Positions 1-10,300 are shown, counted from the stretch's first letter. The stretch: DNA of 64,000 nucleotides from Granulicella pectinivorans (GCF_900114625.1 NZ_FOZL01000001.1:4154001-4218000), one strand, 5' to 3'. Translations and numbers: made by a program. Notes: a model not told the origin generated them from the letters alone.

Positions 1-924
1 TCGATCGGCCTCGCTACCCTTGAGATCGTCCTCGACAAGGGACAGGAACTCGACTGGTTCGGTTCTCCCTTCATCGTCTTCTTTGCCGCCGTCGCCGCTC
101 TGGCACTCACGGGCGCCGTTATCTGGGAGTTGCGCCGCGAGAATCCCATCGTCAATCTGCGCCTACTCAAGGAGCGCAACTTTCTCTTCTGCTGCATCAT
201 TGTCCTTGGCCTGTACGCCGTGCTTTATGCAACCACCTACCTGCTGCCCACCTACATGCAGCAGATGATGGGCTATGACGCCACCACGGCTGGTTTTGCG
301 ATGTCACCTGCCGGTCTATTCACCATCCTCGAAGTCCCTATCGTAGGCTACGTCCTCACCAAGGGCTTCGACCCGCGCAAACTGATTGTGGCCGGCATGC
401 TGGTCATTGCCGGGGGCGTCTTCTGGATGGCATCGCTCAACCTTGGCGTCGCGGAACGTGACCTCGTCCTCCCCAGAATCGTGCAGGTACTTGGCGTCGG
501 ACTCGTCACGGTGCCGCTCAGCACAGTGGTTTTCCGCTTTCTGCCCAAGACAGAGAGCTCCCAGGCAGCAGGTCTTTATGCCCTCATGCGAAACGAAGGC
601 GGAAGTCTGGGCATCGCCTTCGTCAGCACCATGCTGCAGCGCAAGGCCCAGGTTCACCAGCAGATTCTCGGCGACCACATGGTGGCCTCAAACCCTCTGG
701 TCCAGCAGTACATCGGCCATATGGCCGCTCGCGCAGGAAACCTGGCCGACGGCACCTACGCGGCGATGGCGCAACTCTACGGAGCGATGCAACAACAGGC
801 AAATCTGCTTGCGTACATGGATCAGTTCCGGGTTCTCACCGGCATCATGCTGGCTCTGGTTCCGCTGGTGTTGTTTCTCAAACGCCCACCGGTACAGAAG
901 AAAATCGAACTGGACGCACACTAA
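1..924 (+). CDS. MFS drug-efflux transporter, DHA2 (EmrB/QacA) family, 5'-truncated by window edge
   Basis: Frame 1 is open from the first base to a TAA at 922-924, so 307 C-terminal residues are visible and the start lies outside the window. The opening segment (LEIVLDKGQELDWFGS) matches the loop of the 14-helix EmrB/QacA transporters, which usually reads like QIVLDKGQEDDWF. It is followed by about seven hydrophobic helices and ends in a short basic tail. Such proteins exchange protons for drugs or other lipophilic compounds across the inner membrane, often with an EmrA-type periplasmic adaptor encoded next door; any adaptor would be left of the window. It converges on the sulfatase gene with a 45-bp gap. 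The family is clear, the substrate cannot be read. Confidence 0.9.
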   Translation, partial: SIGLATLEIVLDKGQELDWFGSPFIVFFAAVAALALTGAVIWELRRENPIVNLRLLKERNFLFCCIIVLGLYAVLYATTYLLPTYMQQMMGYDATTAGFAMSPAGLFTILEVPIVGYVLTKGFDPRKLIVAGMLVIAGGVFWMASLNLGVAERDLVLPRIVQVLGVGLVTVPLSTVVFRFLPKTESSQAAGLYALMRNEGGSLGIAFVSTMLQRKAQVHQQILGDHMVASNPLVQQYIGHMAARAGNLADGTYAAMAQLYGAMQQQANLLAYMDQFRVLTGIMLALVPLVLFLKRPPVQKKIELDAH

Positions 925-969
925 CGCGTCCAGCTTTCTAGCAGTCCATGAAACATCCTTGACGGAAAG

Positions 970-2469
970 CTATCCCTTGCCTGCCTCTATGTGCTCCGGA
1001 ATCGCCGTCCGCAAAGCAATCAAACGCTCCGAAAGGTGAGCCTGCAGCGCAGCGTATTGCGCTTTGCCGTACAAATTGTTTCGTTCCCCCGGGTCGGCAT
1101 GCAAATCGTAGAGTTCCCCCTCCGAAGGATCGAGAACATACTGGATGAGCTTGTACTGCTCCGTCCGAATGCCCCGATGGGGAGCGACCTTCTCCGGATT
1201 GGGCCACTCGTAATACTCGTAGTACCACTCCTTGCGGAACTCCGGGTCCCGCTTCTTCGCCAGGGGTAGAACGCTCTTGCCCTGCATGTGCGGGGGAACA
1301 GGAACACCTGCCAGATCAAGCAGTGTCGGCGCGATATCGGTATCCAAGACCATCTCCTCACGCACGGTCCCCAAAGGGATGCGCCGTGGATAGCGCACCT
1401 GGAAGGGGACCCGCAGCGACGGCTCGTGCATCAGACGCTTGTCGAAGAGACGCCACTCCCCCAGGAAGTATCCATGGTCGGAGGAGTGCAGAATGGCGGT
1501 GTCATCGAGGATTCCCTTCTTCTCGAGATAGCCGAAGACCCGTCCAATATTCTCATCGACCGCGACCAGTCCTGCGTAGTAGTCCTTCGCGACCCCTTCG
1601 AGAGATCCACAGGCTACGTGGGTCGAAGTCGTGCCAAGCTTGTTCTCCGCATCGACAAAACTCTTCGGCTTGCCTGGGTACCCCTTGAGATCGTCATCGA
1701 ACGTTTCGGGCTTGGGAATGGCCGTGCCGTTGTAGAGATCGGCATGCCGGCGAGCACGAAAGAACGGCTCATGCGGCGCGACAAACCAGATCAGAATGCA
1801 GAAGGGCTTCTCCCCGCGATCTTCCTCCATCCAGGCAATCGCGCGGTCCGTGGTCAGGTCATCCGGATACACCCCTTCGTACCGCTTTTGCGGGCCGATC
1901 TTCCCTTTGCGTCCCTCCTTGAAGAGGGGGTTTGCGTAGTCGTTGCCAGGATCATTGTGGCCGAAATAGTAGTCCCAGTTCCTCTCCTCCATTCCATTCC
2001 GCGTATGGGTCTTCCCCAGGATGGCGACCTCGTACCCCTCCTTCTGCAAGATCTCAGTGAACAAGGGAATGTCAGATGCCATGGGAATATGCGCCCTGGT
2101 ATTGTCAAGGGCACCGGTCGAGCGAGAATACATTCCCGTAAGCGCAGTGGCACGCGCGGGGGCACACAGCGCATTCGTGCAAAACGCGTTGCTAAAGCGA
2201 GCTCCCTCGCGCCCGATGCGATCATGGTTTGGCGTATTGAGCAGGGGATGCCCGGCGATCGAAAGTGCGTCCGCCCTTTGTCCCTCCCCTAAAAAGAAGA
2301 CCAGGTTCGGCCGCTTCGGTTTGCTCTGCGCGCTTGCCAGTGTGGGCGCTACCGTGGAGACTGCGGCTGTTCCCGCGATCGCGAGTGAGCCCTGCAGAAA
2401 GTCCCGCCTTGTCGTGGAGCTTTGGAGCGACGACACTGTCGTATGACGTTGTGCTTTGGTTTCCGACAT
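970..2469 (-). CDS. Tat-exported sulfatase (type I, Cys-type)
   Basis: This 499-residue protein is a formylglycine-dependent sulfatase. The maturation motif C-A-P-A-R is at residues 102-106 and is followed by a typical T-G. A twin-arginine signal (TTRRDFLQG, residues 19-27) and a hydrophobic stretch point to export to the periplasm. The ATG at 2469 is chosen because GGGAGAA stands about 7 nt before it; an in-frame TTG 15 nt upstream is less likely. One oddity is the first metal-ligand segment, which reads GEGQRADA where most relatives have an Asp-Asp pair, so either a distinct subfamily or altered metal binding is possible. It lies 30 bp after a truncated TonB receptor gene, an arrangement typical of sulfated-glycan uptake loci. 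Substrate unknown. Confidence 0.9.
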   Translation of the reverse strand: MSETKAQRHTTVSSLQSSTTRRDFLQGSLAIAGTAAVSTVAPTLASAQSKPKRPNLVFFLGEGQRADALSIAGHPLLNTPNHDRIGREGARFSNAFCTNALCAPARATALTGMYSRSTGALDNTRAHIPMASDIPLFTEILQKEGYEVAILGKTHTRNGMEERNWDYYFGHNDPGNDYANPLFKEGRKGKIGPQKRYEGVYPDDLTTDRAIAWMEEDRGEKPFCILIWFVAPHEPFFRARRHADLYNGTAIPKPETFDDDLKGYPGKPKSFVDAENKLGTTSTHVACGSLEGVAKDYYAGLVAVDENIGRVFGYLEKKGILDDTAILHSSDHGYFLGEWRLFDKRLMHEPSLRVPFQVRYPRRIPLGTVREEMVLDTDIAPTLLDLAGVPVPPHMQGKSVLPLAKKRDPEFRKEWYYEYYEWPNPEKVAPHRGIRTEQYKLIQYVLDPSEGELYDLHADPGERNNLYGKAQYAALQAHLSERLIALRTAIPEHIEAGKG

Positions 2470-2499
2470 GAAAAATTCTCCCAATCGCTGTCTTTCCCA

Positions 2500-3507
2500 T
2501 CAGAACGTAAGGCGCATGGAGACCTGCAGCACTCTTGGACCTGCAGCTGACGTGATCTGACCGAACTGCGTGCTGGTGAACGTCGCCACCGGAGCTCCGA
2601 AGTTAACATGATTGAACAGGTTGAAGGCCTCACCGCGCAAGGTCAGATTCAACTTCCGCACCAGTGGAAAGGTCTTCAAGACCCCTGCGTCGGCGTTCCA
2701 CTGTCCGGGTGCAAAGGTACTGTTGCGCCCACTGTCGCCGAAGGTGCCCAGCGCGTTCTTGGTAAACGCAGCGGTATTGAAGTACTCCTTGAGCTGGCTT
2801 ACACCGCTTGGCCTCTGCGGAATGACTCCCACAACCCGGTCGGTCAAATCATTCGTGCTTGAGTTCGTCGTGACGCCGGAAAGAGCGTTGTCTACCCCGC
2901 TCGAAATATTGAATGGAGTCCCCTTGGAAGCGGTCACGATAGCAGTAATTTGCCAGTGATTCAGCACCTTGTCGGTAAAGCCGTGGAAGGCATGAACGAG
3001 GGGTAGATCATAGACGGTGGACACCGTGCCGGACTGCTCGACGTCGAAGTCGCACCGCGCATAGTTGGCGTTCAGGTTGCGCTTATTGATGACCGTAACG
3101 CCCCCTGTGCTCTGAGAATCATTGTCCATGCATTTGGACCATGTGAAGTTGCTGATCAACGTAAAGCCACGATTTGTGTGTTTATTGGCACTCAGTTGCA
3201 GAGCGTTGTAGTTGCTCATGCCGAAAGGCGACACCAGTTGAACGGACGCCAGTCCAGCATAAGGCCGGCGCGAGTTGATATTCGACGTGGTGGCACCCGG
3301 ACCGTACACGCCAGGATTGCCCTCCGTGGAGTCCATTCCCTTCACCATATGGTTACCAACATAGGTGGCCGCCAGCCCAATCCCCGCTTTGATCTGATGC
3401 TCTAGCGTCATCGTCCACTCCTGAACATAGCTCGTCCGCGCGCTCGGGACGAGGCCCGACGTCGTGGCTTCATGTATGTCGAACGGCGAGGGACCTTTTC
3501 CGAACTT
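2500..3507 (-). pseudogene. TonB-dependent receptor (Oar-like), C-terminal third only
   Basis: The open frame encodes the last third of an Oar-type receptor barrel, with the usual segments SYVQEW, ATYVGNH, NYNALQL, NFTWSKCMDND and LRGEAFNLFNHVNF, and the typical C-terminal aromatic LTF. Similarity to receptor sequence continues upstream of the first ATG (3411), to about codon 3500, and stops at a TAG at 3508-3510. Signal peptide, carboxypeptidase-like domain, plug and roughly two thirds of the barrel are missing, so it cannot be a working receptor. The break falls beside the A/T-rich terminator-like sequence after the ROK gene. It looks like a deletion that removed the 5' part and the promoter of a receptor-sulfatase operon. 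Alternatively the ROK gene was inserted at a breakpoint. Confidence 0.85.
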
Positions 3508-3512
3508 CTAAG

Positions 3513-3539
3513 AAAAAAAACACCGATTTTGGGACAGTG
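3513..3539 (-). terminator. Possible intrinsic terminator after the ROK gene
   Basis: Read on the - strand, CACTG and CGGTG form a 5-bp stem (one G-T pair) around a 9-nt loop, followed directly by eight T residues. It lies 24 bp after the ROK stop codon. The stem is short, so the call rests mostly on the T-tract. It would also block read-through into the receptor remnant and the sulfatase gene. Confidence 0.4.
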
Positions 3540-3562
3540 CCCCCGGCATGCGTTCACCCGGC

Positions 3563-4717
3563 TCAGCCTGACGCGTGAAGGAACTTCTGCACAGCCATGC
3601 TTGCAGCTCCGCGGGCGAGGAAGCTCTGATCCATAGGCTGAAACACAATCTGCGTCGTAGAAAGAAAGCGCGGCAGAATATTGTTCTCGATCGTCTGACG
3701 GGTAGTTGTACTGAAGAGGCCATTGCCGAACCCCTCGAGATCAGCGAAGAGGACCGTTTCGGGGTTGTTGATCTGGACCAGGCTGGCCACAGTGAGGCCC
3801 AGTGCCTGTCCACCACGGCGGAGGAGGTTATAGGCATCGCTGCTCCCGCTTGCGGCCAGCACCTCAAGCTCACGCATGGATGCAGTCTCGATTCCAAGAG
3901 CCTTTGCGCTGTTCTCGAGCGCGGCCCCACCAGCATACATATCGAGACACCCATTTCGTCCGCAGCGGCAGAGCGGGCCGGCAGGGTCCACCGTAATATG
4001 CCCGATCTCGCCGGCACTTCCGTCGTGACCGCGGTAGAGTTTGTTGTCGATGAAGTGTGCGCAGCCTATGTTGCGACCAAGGATGAGGCTGGAGTAGTGT
4101 TTGAGATCGCGACCGCGCCCAAAGAGTTTCTGCCCAATCGCAATCATATTGGCGTCGTTGTCAATGTACGTCTTGACGCCGGTGGCCTTCTCCACCATGT
4201 TCCCGATGGGAACATCGCGCCAGTTGAGTGCAGCCGAGTAGCGGCAGTCGCCGGTCTCCTGCTCGACGATGCCGGTAACCGCAATCCCCACACCAAAAAC
4301 GCGCTCCCGTGGGACGCGCGTCATCTTAAGGAGCTGCGTGAGGCCCTTGCGAATGGAAGCAGCTACGTCTGCCGGCATGGGCTGGAAAGGGATCTCACAC
4401 TCGCCGACAATCTCGCCACGAAGGTTGACCAACACGATCGCCGAGGGGCGGTCGGTGATGCTAACCCCAAGAAAATAGCCGTGCGAAGAGGCGAAGGAAA
4501 GTAGCACCGAAGGCCGCCCACGGCGCTGCTCCGCGTAGGAAACCGGAAGTTCCTCCAGCAGACCAAGGTCGATGAGACCCTGGGTAACCTCGGTGATGGC
4601 GGAGCGGCTAAGGCCGGTGGCCTCCGCGAGGCTTGACCGCGACATGGACAGATGCTGAAGGAGCGCGTCGATCACGGCGCGCCGCGACGTTCGTAAAGGT
4701 TCTGGATTCACTTTCAT
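3563..4717 (-). CDS. ROK-family transcriptional repressor (NagC/Mlc/XylR type)
   Basis: The 384-residue protein has an N-terminal winged helix-turn-helix (about residues 8-60; LAEATGLSRSAITEV is the recognition helix region) and a ROK sugar-kinase-like domain. The ROK zinc motif is intact: EIGH ends at His240 and Cys250, Cys252 and Cys257 follow. The catalytic-type Asp is kept (N187-D188), but the DxGGTK ATP loop at the start of the kinase fold is absent (GVSITDRPSA), which fits a sugar-sensing repressor rather than a kinase. It diverges from the isomerase/oxidoreductase/TonB receptor genes across 294 bp that contain a TTATTT/AAATAA-type palindrome like those bound by NagC and Mlc. It probably represses that operon and is released by a sugar or sugar phosphate. 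Confidence 0.92.
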   Translation of the reverse strand: MKVNPEPLRTSRRAVIDALLQHLSMSRSSLAEATGLSRSAITEVTQGLIDLGLLEELPVSYAEQRRGRPSVLLSFASSHGYFLGVSITDRPSAIVLVNLRGEIVGECEIPFQPMPADVAASIRKGLTQLLKMTRVPRERVFGVGIAVTGIVEQETGDCRYSAALNWRDVPIGNMVEKATGVKTYIDNDANMIAIGQKLFGRGRDLKHYSSLILGRNIGCAHFIDNKLYRGHDGSAGEIGHITVDPAGPLCRCGRNGCLDMYAGGAALENSAKALGIETASMRELEVLAASGSSDAYNLLRRGGQALGLTVASLVQINNPETVLFADLEGFGNGLFSTTTRQTIENNILPRFLSTTQIVFQPMDQSFLARGAASMAVQKFLHASG

Positions 4718-4834
4718 CTATACCACCACAGTTGGCGACCTTTGCGAAGCGGGAATTCGGACCGCCGAATGCTCGTTTTCTCGCCCAGCCCTGGAGGAAG
4801 GACTGACAATCTTGCGCTTAGAGTCATTTTTCCG

Positions 4835-4863
4835 TTGACAGGCAACCCCGGGTCTCATAATCT
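4835..4863 (+). promoter_or_regulatory. Candidate sigma-70 promoter for the isomerase gene
   Basis: TTGACA at 4835-4840 and TAATCT at 4858-4863 are separated by 17 bp. Transcription would start near 4870 and leave a leader of about 140 nt before the ATG at 5012, with the ROK-type palindrome inside it. The -35 box is a perfect consensus match; the -10 is weaker. Confidence 0.45.
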
Positions 4864-4929
4864 TCAGCAACCGAACCAATAGTCCCATTATTTATTCAAA
4901 GAATCATCGAATCCCTACAAAGATTGAAT

Positions 4930-4957
4930 ATTTATTTTGTCTAAAAGTGAAATAAAT
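4930..4957. promoter_or_regulatory. ROK-type operator palindrome
   Basis: ATTTATTT (4930-4937) and AAATAAAT (4950-4957) are perfect inverted half-sites around a 12-bp centre. Operators of the E. coli ROK regulators NagC and Mlc have TTATTT/AAATAA arms with similar spacing. The site lies between the divergent ROK repressor and isomerase genes, 55 bp before the isomerase start codon, in a strongly AT-rich stretch of an otherwise GC-rich region. The match of motif, position and neighbouring regulator supports the call; binding itself is inferred. Confidence 0.6.
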
Positions 4958-5011
4958 GACAATCCAGGAAGCTGCAGCGGCGCAACACTTTGATTCTTCA
5001 GGGAGATTGCC

Positions 5012-5953
5012 ATGCAACGTCGAGCCTTTATCACCACAGCGTTTGAAGCCGGGATGGCCTCTTCGATGCGGAGTGCATGGCCCTTGGGCCACGCGTGGAT
5101 GGGAGCGCCGCCGACAGCTTTGAAGCCGATGGAGCTAGGCCTCCTCATCAAACCGGCACGCGGCATCGAGGAGACGCTTGCTCGGGTGCGGAAGCTTGGG
5201 TTTACGAACTGCTTCCTCTCGCTCGATGACTTTCTCGGCAAATACAACAGCGCGCTCGCTCAGAAGATGCAGGACGCCCTGGACAGGAACAGCCTGGTAG
5301 CGACGACCGCTGAGGTGGTCGGTCCCGGTCCGCTGAAGTGGAATTTCACACAGGGTCCAGCAACGATCGGGGTGGTGCCACGCGCGACTCGTGCCGCACG
5401 CATGGACGCACTCAAACAGACCTCCGACTTCGCGAAGATGCTCGGCATTGGCCGCGTGCAGACGCACTGCGGGTTTATCCCGGAGGATCCGGCAGATCCG
5501 CTCTACGACGAGACCGTAGTAACGATTCGCGATCTCGCAAAGCACTGCGCGGGGAACGGGCAGGACTTCCTCATGGAGACAGGGCAGGAGACGCCCACGA
5601 CGATGCTGCGCATGATCAAGGATGTTGACCACCCGCACCTTGGCGTGGGATTGGATACTGCGAACCTGATCATGTACGGTAAGGCCAACCCCGTCGATGC
5701 CTTGGAACTGATTGGCCCCTATGTGAAAGCCATGCACGCCAAGGATGGCCGCTGGCCGACGGACCCGTCAAAGCTCGGCGAAGAGGTTGTAATCGGCAAG
5801 GGACTGGTTGACTTCAAGCAGGTGCTGGGCAAACTCAAGCATTTGGGATATCAGGGTGCGGTCACGATCGAGCGCGAGACATCCGGACCGCAGCAGATGG
5901 AGGACGTGAAGCAGGAGAAGCTTTACCTCGAACGCATTCTGGCGGAGATCTAG
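5012..5953 (+). CDS. Sugar phosphate isomerase/epimerase family protein (xylose isomerase-like TIM barrel), probably exported
   Basis: This 313-residue protein has the order of acidic and His ligands of the xylose isomerase-like TIM barrel: Glu in METGQE, Asp in GLDTAN, His in MHAKDG and Glu in TIERET. These bind a divalent metal that helps move a hydroxyl or carbonyl group on a sugar. The N-terminus (MQRRAF, then a weak hydrophobic stretch) resembles a poor Tat signal, as in many Acidobacteria homologues. AGGGAGA about 6 nt before the ATG supports the start. It is the first gene of a rightward operon with a Gfo/Idh oxidoreductase 34 bp downstream, a pairing seen in inositol and sugar catabolism. 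The exact substrate cannot be told. Confidence 0.85.
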   Translation: MQRRAFITTAFEAGMASSMRSAWPLGHAWMGAPPTALKPMELGLLIKPARGIEETLARVRKLGFTNCFLSLDDFLGKYNSALAQKMQDALDRNSLVATTAEVVGPGPLKWNFTQGPATIGVVPRATRAARMDALKQTSDFAKMLGIGRVQTHCGFIPEDPADPLYDETVVTIRDLAKHCAGNGQDFLMETGQETPTTMLRMIKDVDHPHLGVGLDTANLIMYGKANPVDALELIGPYVKAMHAKDGRWPTDPSKLGEEVVIGKGLVDFKQVLGKLKHLGYQGAVTIERETSGPQQMEDVKQEKLYLERILAEI

Positions 5954-5987
5954 TTCACTTCAAAAAGAGAAAAGGCGGTATCGAGTT

Positions 5988-7256
5988 ATGGACCGGAGAA
6001 AGTTTGTCAGCGGTGCAGCGGCAGCCTCGGGGTTGATGATTCTGAAACCGAAGACTGCGTTTGGATATGAGGCCAACTCTGCTGTCCGTCTTGCGCTGCT
6101 TGGTTGCGGACGGCGTGGAACAGCCGTGGCGAGTTCTTTCGCGAAGAATACCGGAGCGCGCATTGTGGCGCTGGCGGATATCTTTCCGGACCAACTGGGC
6201 AAGGCGAAGACGCACTTCGATGCGTTGCAGAGCGGGCTGGGCAAGCCGTCGATCGACCCGAAGCTCATGTTCCGCGGTCATACCGCGTTCCAGCAGGTGG
6301 CGGCGTCCTCCGAAGTGGATGCCGTGCAGATCTCGACACCGCCGTGGTTCCATGTGGAGCATCTGGATGGTATCGTCAGCGCTGGCAAGCATGCTTACTG
6401 CGAGAAGCCGGTAGGTGTGGACATCGCGCAGACGGAGCGAGCGCTGGCGATTGCAGAACGCGTTGGCAACAAGGTCAGCGTGGATGTCGGCTTTCAAATT
6501 CGCAGCGCCCCGCCCTTCGTGGAAATTGTGAAGCGGATTCACGACGGCCAGATCGGCAAGGTCGCTTCGATCTCGGCGCACTATAACGCGCCGGCTTCAA
6601 GCTATCCCGACCGGTCGGGGATGGGCAAGGATGAGGTGCGCCTGCGAGATTGGCTCTGGGATCGCACGCTGTCCGGAGACATCCTGCTGGAGCAGAACAT
6701 TCATGTCATCGACGTGTGCAACTGGATCATGGGCGCGCACCCGGTAAAGGCCGTGGCGAAGTGCAGCCGCAAGGTAGTGCAGCACGCCGGTAACACCAGC
6801 GACAACTACCAGGTGATCTTCACCTATCCCGGCGAGGTGGAGCTGAGCTTCTCGTCGACGCAGTTCGGGAACACAGGTTACTTCGATGTGGCCGAGACGA
6901 TCTTCGGCACCACAGGCCATGCGGAGGCTCCGTACTCCGGACCGCTGCGTATTGTGGGCGAGCAACCGTGGACATGGGCGAACGATGCTGCCGCCACTGC
7001 CGCTCCGGCGAAGTTCGCAGCCGATGGATCCTTCACCGACAACCTTGCGCTGGCTGACCCGATGAAGGATCGCGGGTTCATCGAGAGCATTACGTCGGGC
7101 AAGTTTCATAACCAGATTGCTGCGGGTGTCGAGAGCGCACGGAGCTGCATGCTCGGACGCCAGGCGGCGGTGCTAGGCCGCGAAGTGACGTGGGATGAGT
7201 TGCTCAAGCATCCCGAGACGTTCTCGCTCGGCATGGATGTCTCGCAGTTCAACTAA
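5988..7256 (+). CDS. Tat-exported Gfo/Idh/MocA-family oxidoreductase
   Basis: This 422-residue protein starts with a Tat signal (MDRRKFVSGAAAASG), followed by a Rossmann fold whose dinucleotide loop reads LGCGRRGTA. The conserved EKPVGVD segment carries the catalytic Lys of the family. Downstream features (GFQIRSAPPF, GKVASISAHYN, EQNIHVIDVCNWIMG) are typical of the large Bacteroidetes/Acidobacteria subgroup that works in the periplasm and often carries tightly bound NAD(H). The role is oxidation or redox epimerisation of a sugar or glycoside. It sits 34 bp after the TIM-barrel gene and 118 bp before a TonB receptor gene, so the three probably process one imported saccharide. Confidence 0.92.
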   Translation: MDRRKFVSGAAAASGLMILKPKTAFGYEANSAVRLALLGCGRRGTAVASSFAKNTGARIVALADIFPDQLGKAKTHFDALQSGLGKPSIDPKLMFRGHTAFQQVAASSEVDAVQISTPPWFHVEHLDGIVSAGKHAYCEKPVGVDIAQTERALAIAERVGNKVSVDVGFQIRSAPPFVEIVKRIHDGQIGKVASISAHYNAPASSYPDRSGMGKDEVRLRDWLWDRTLSGDILLEQNIHVIDVCNWIMGAHPVKAVAKCSRKVVQHAGNTSDNYQVIFTYPGEVELSFSSTQFGNTGYFDVAETIFGTTGHAEAPYSGPLRIVGEQPWTWANDAAATAAPAKFAADGSFTDNLALADPMKDRGFIESITSGKFHNQIAAGVESARSCMLGRQAAVLGREVTWDELLKHPETFSLGMDVSQFN

Positions 7257-7374
7257 CTGGGCCCTTATTGTCTTCCTCCTGTTTTGATCCGGGTAGACTC
7301 ACCGTTTTCCAACGTAGAATGAGCGCCTTCCCTTATTTCCTCCAGATTGCTGAACCCTCTACAAGGAGAGCCAG

Positions 7375-10300
7375 ATGATTTCTGAATCGCTTTTTACACT
7401 GAACTGTCATACCTCCCCGCTGCGGCGCAGCTCCTTCCTGCGGCGTACCGCAACGCTCACTTTGCCAATGGTCTTTTGCGGTGTGATGCTGATGCCAGCT
7501 TCGCTCCTGGCTCAGAACACAACTGCCGACGTCATCGGCACAGCCACGGATGCTTCGGGTGCCGTGGTTCCGGGCGCCACGGTGCAGTTGACCGACGTAG
7601 GCACACAGGAGAAACGAACGGTGACGTCGAATGATGCCGGCCAATATACGTTCACACTCCTGAAGCCGAGCCACTACACGCTGACCGTGATGGGCAAAGG
7701 CTTCAAGACAGCCACGATTCAAGATTTCGCGCTGGCTGCAGGGGATCGTGCGCGTGAAGATGCGCACCTCACGCTCGGATCCGAAGATCAGGTCGTGCAG
7801 GTAGAGGCCCAGGCACCGGCGCTGCAGTCTGACTCATCTGTGCTCAGCAGCACCGTGACCGAAAAGGCCACGCAGGAGCTTCCGCTAAACGGACGCAACT
7901 TCTATAACCTGGTGCAGATTACGGCAGGTGCCACGGAGGGCTTGAACAACGGGCTCGCAAGCGGTAACCGCCCCGATGACCGGCGCTTAACGTCGTCGGT
8001 CTCGGTGAACGGACAGGCAGACGTCATCAACAATCAGTTGATCGATGGCATGGACAACAACGAGCGCGTGATCGGCTCCATTGGCGTCCGTCCTTCGGTC
8101 GATGCGATTCAGGAAGTTAACATCCAGACGAATACGTTCACGGCGGAGTCGGGGCGTTCGGCAGGCGCGATCATCAATGTGATCACGAAATCCGGAACGA
8201 ATAAGCTGCATGGGTCGGTGTACGAATTCCTCCGCAACGATGTGTTGAATACGAATCCTTACAAGTTCGGTGCCTCTATTCCCAAGCCACACTACCGGCA
8301 GAACCAGTACGGCGGCAGCATCGGTGGCCCGATTTTGAAGGACAGGACCTTCTTCTTTGGAGACTATGAGGGACTGCGGATCGTGCGCGGCTTGAACCCG
8401 ACACAGACGACAGTGCCAACTGCGTTTGAGCGCGCGAACCCAGGCAACTTCACCGACAACCCTGCAATCAACCAGACGGTCACCACGCCCGATAAGGTTG
8501 GCCTGCAGTATTTCAATCTGTTCCCTCTACCCACCAGCACCGCGCTGACGAACAACTACACGGTGTCGCCCTCGAACTCGCAAACGAGCGATACAGCGGA
8601 CGGACGCGTGGATCACCGCTTCAGCGCTTCGGACTTCGGGTTCATTCGCTATACGTTCAATCGTGTCATCACCAATGTCGGCGGCCTCTTTCCCTCCGTC
8701 AGCGCAGCCGGTTTGACGATTGCGCCTGGTGGCAACCTGAGCAGCTATGCGGGTCCGGCAAAGAGCCTCGCGCACCAGGTGCAGTTCAACTACATCCACA
8801 CCTTTACGCCGAACCTTCTGTTGGAGTTGAAGGCTGGCTACACCTTCCTGAACAACCGCCAAGATCCACAGAACTTCGGCCTGGCACCGAATACCGCATT
8901 CGGACAGGCGAACATAAACTTCAGCCCGCGCACGAGTGAGCTTTCGCCGGTCACGATCAGCCAGGGAGCAACGCTGGGCGGACATCCGCCGATCGTGTAT
9001 CTCGAAAACACGTGGCAGTATGTCGGCGCAGTAAGCTGGACGCATGGCAAGCAGACCATCAAACTGGGCGGCGGTGTCATCCGCCGTCAGGACACAACGA
9101 CGCAGACCGACTCCGCATCGGGCTCATGGACCTTCACCAACTTCGCGACCCTGCTGGCTGGAAACTACAGCAGCCTGAGCCGGAACGACATCCTCTTCCA
9201 GCCGCACAACCGTACATGGGAACCGCATGTCTACGTGCAGGACGACTGGCACGTAGCGCAGAGCCTCACCATCAACCTAGGCCTGCGTTGGGACCTTTAT
9301 ACGCCGTATACCGACACCAACAACATCCTTTCGAACTTCGATACGGATACCGGCAAAATCGTCGTGGCAGGCACGCCCGGTGTGGATGGTCACGGCAACG
9401 TGCGGGTCGACTATTCCAACCTCGCTCCGCGCGTCGGCTTTGCCTACACCCCCATCGCGAAGACCGTTATTCGCGGCGGATTCGGCCTCAGCTTTGCGCC
9501 GGAGAATCTCACCTCCGGTTCGGCGCTTGTCAACCAGCCCTTCAACGCAACCATTGGTCCATGCAGCACAACGTCACCCTGCGATGCTTCCCACAAGTAC
9601 TTCGCCGACGGACTTCCTGTGCCGGTAGCCAACTCCGCGACCAACCCGACCGGCTCGGTGAGCGCCGCTCTCGATCCTCACTTCAAGTCGACCTATATCG
9701 AGCAGTTCAACCTCACCGCAGAACGTGAGTTCGGCGGCAACCTCGTAACGGCTTCCTATGTTGGCGAACTCGGACGCCGGTTGGCCTATTACCTCTCGGA
9801 CGTGAACGCGGCCAGCCCAAACAGCCAGTCGTTTGTGGACCCCACGGCAACCAACCTTGTGGTCTCCACCTTCAACTACAACACCCTGCGCCCTTACTAC
9901 GGCACTTCGCCGGGGATCACTGGCGTTCCTCTCTTCACAAGCAAAGGCATCTCTTCGTATAACGCTCTGCAGCTTGTGTTCAAGCGGCGTCTGACGAAGG
10001 GCCTCGATACGTCGGTCACATACACCTACGCGCACAATCTGGACGACAGTGAGACGATCAGCAACGATGGCGGCGATGGCTTCGGCTCCGTACCTTCGCT
10101 CGTGCCAACACTCGAGTATGGCAACGCCAATCTCGATGTGCGGCATCGCGCGACGGGTGCCTTCAACTACTCGCTGCCGTTTGGCAACAGCTACCGGGGC
10201 ATCCGCGGCGTCCTGGTGAAAGGCTGGCAGGCGAACGGCATCGTTGTGCTAAACACTGGCCTTCCCTTCTCCGTCACGAACATCGCCAACCGCAGCGGCA

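Noticed and set aside
3508..4717. Transposon insertion as the cause of the receptor truncation
   Set aside because: No transposase, terminal inverted repeat or target duplication is visible at the breakpoint.
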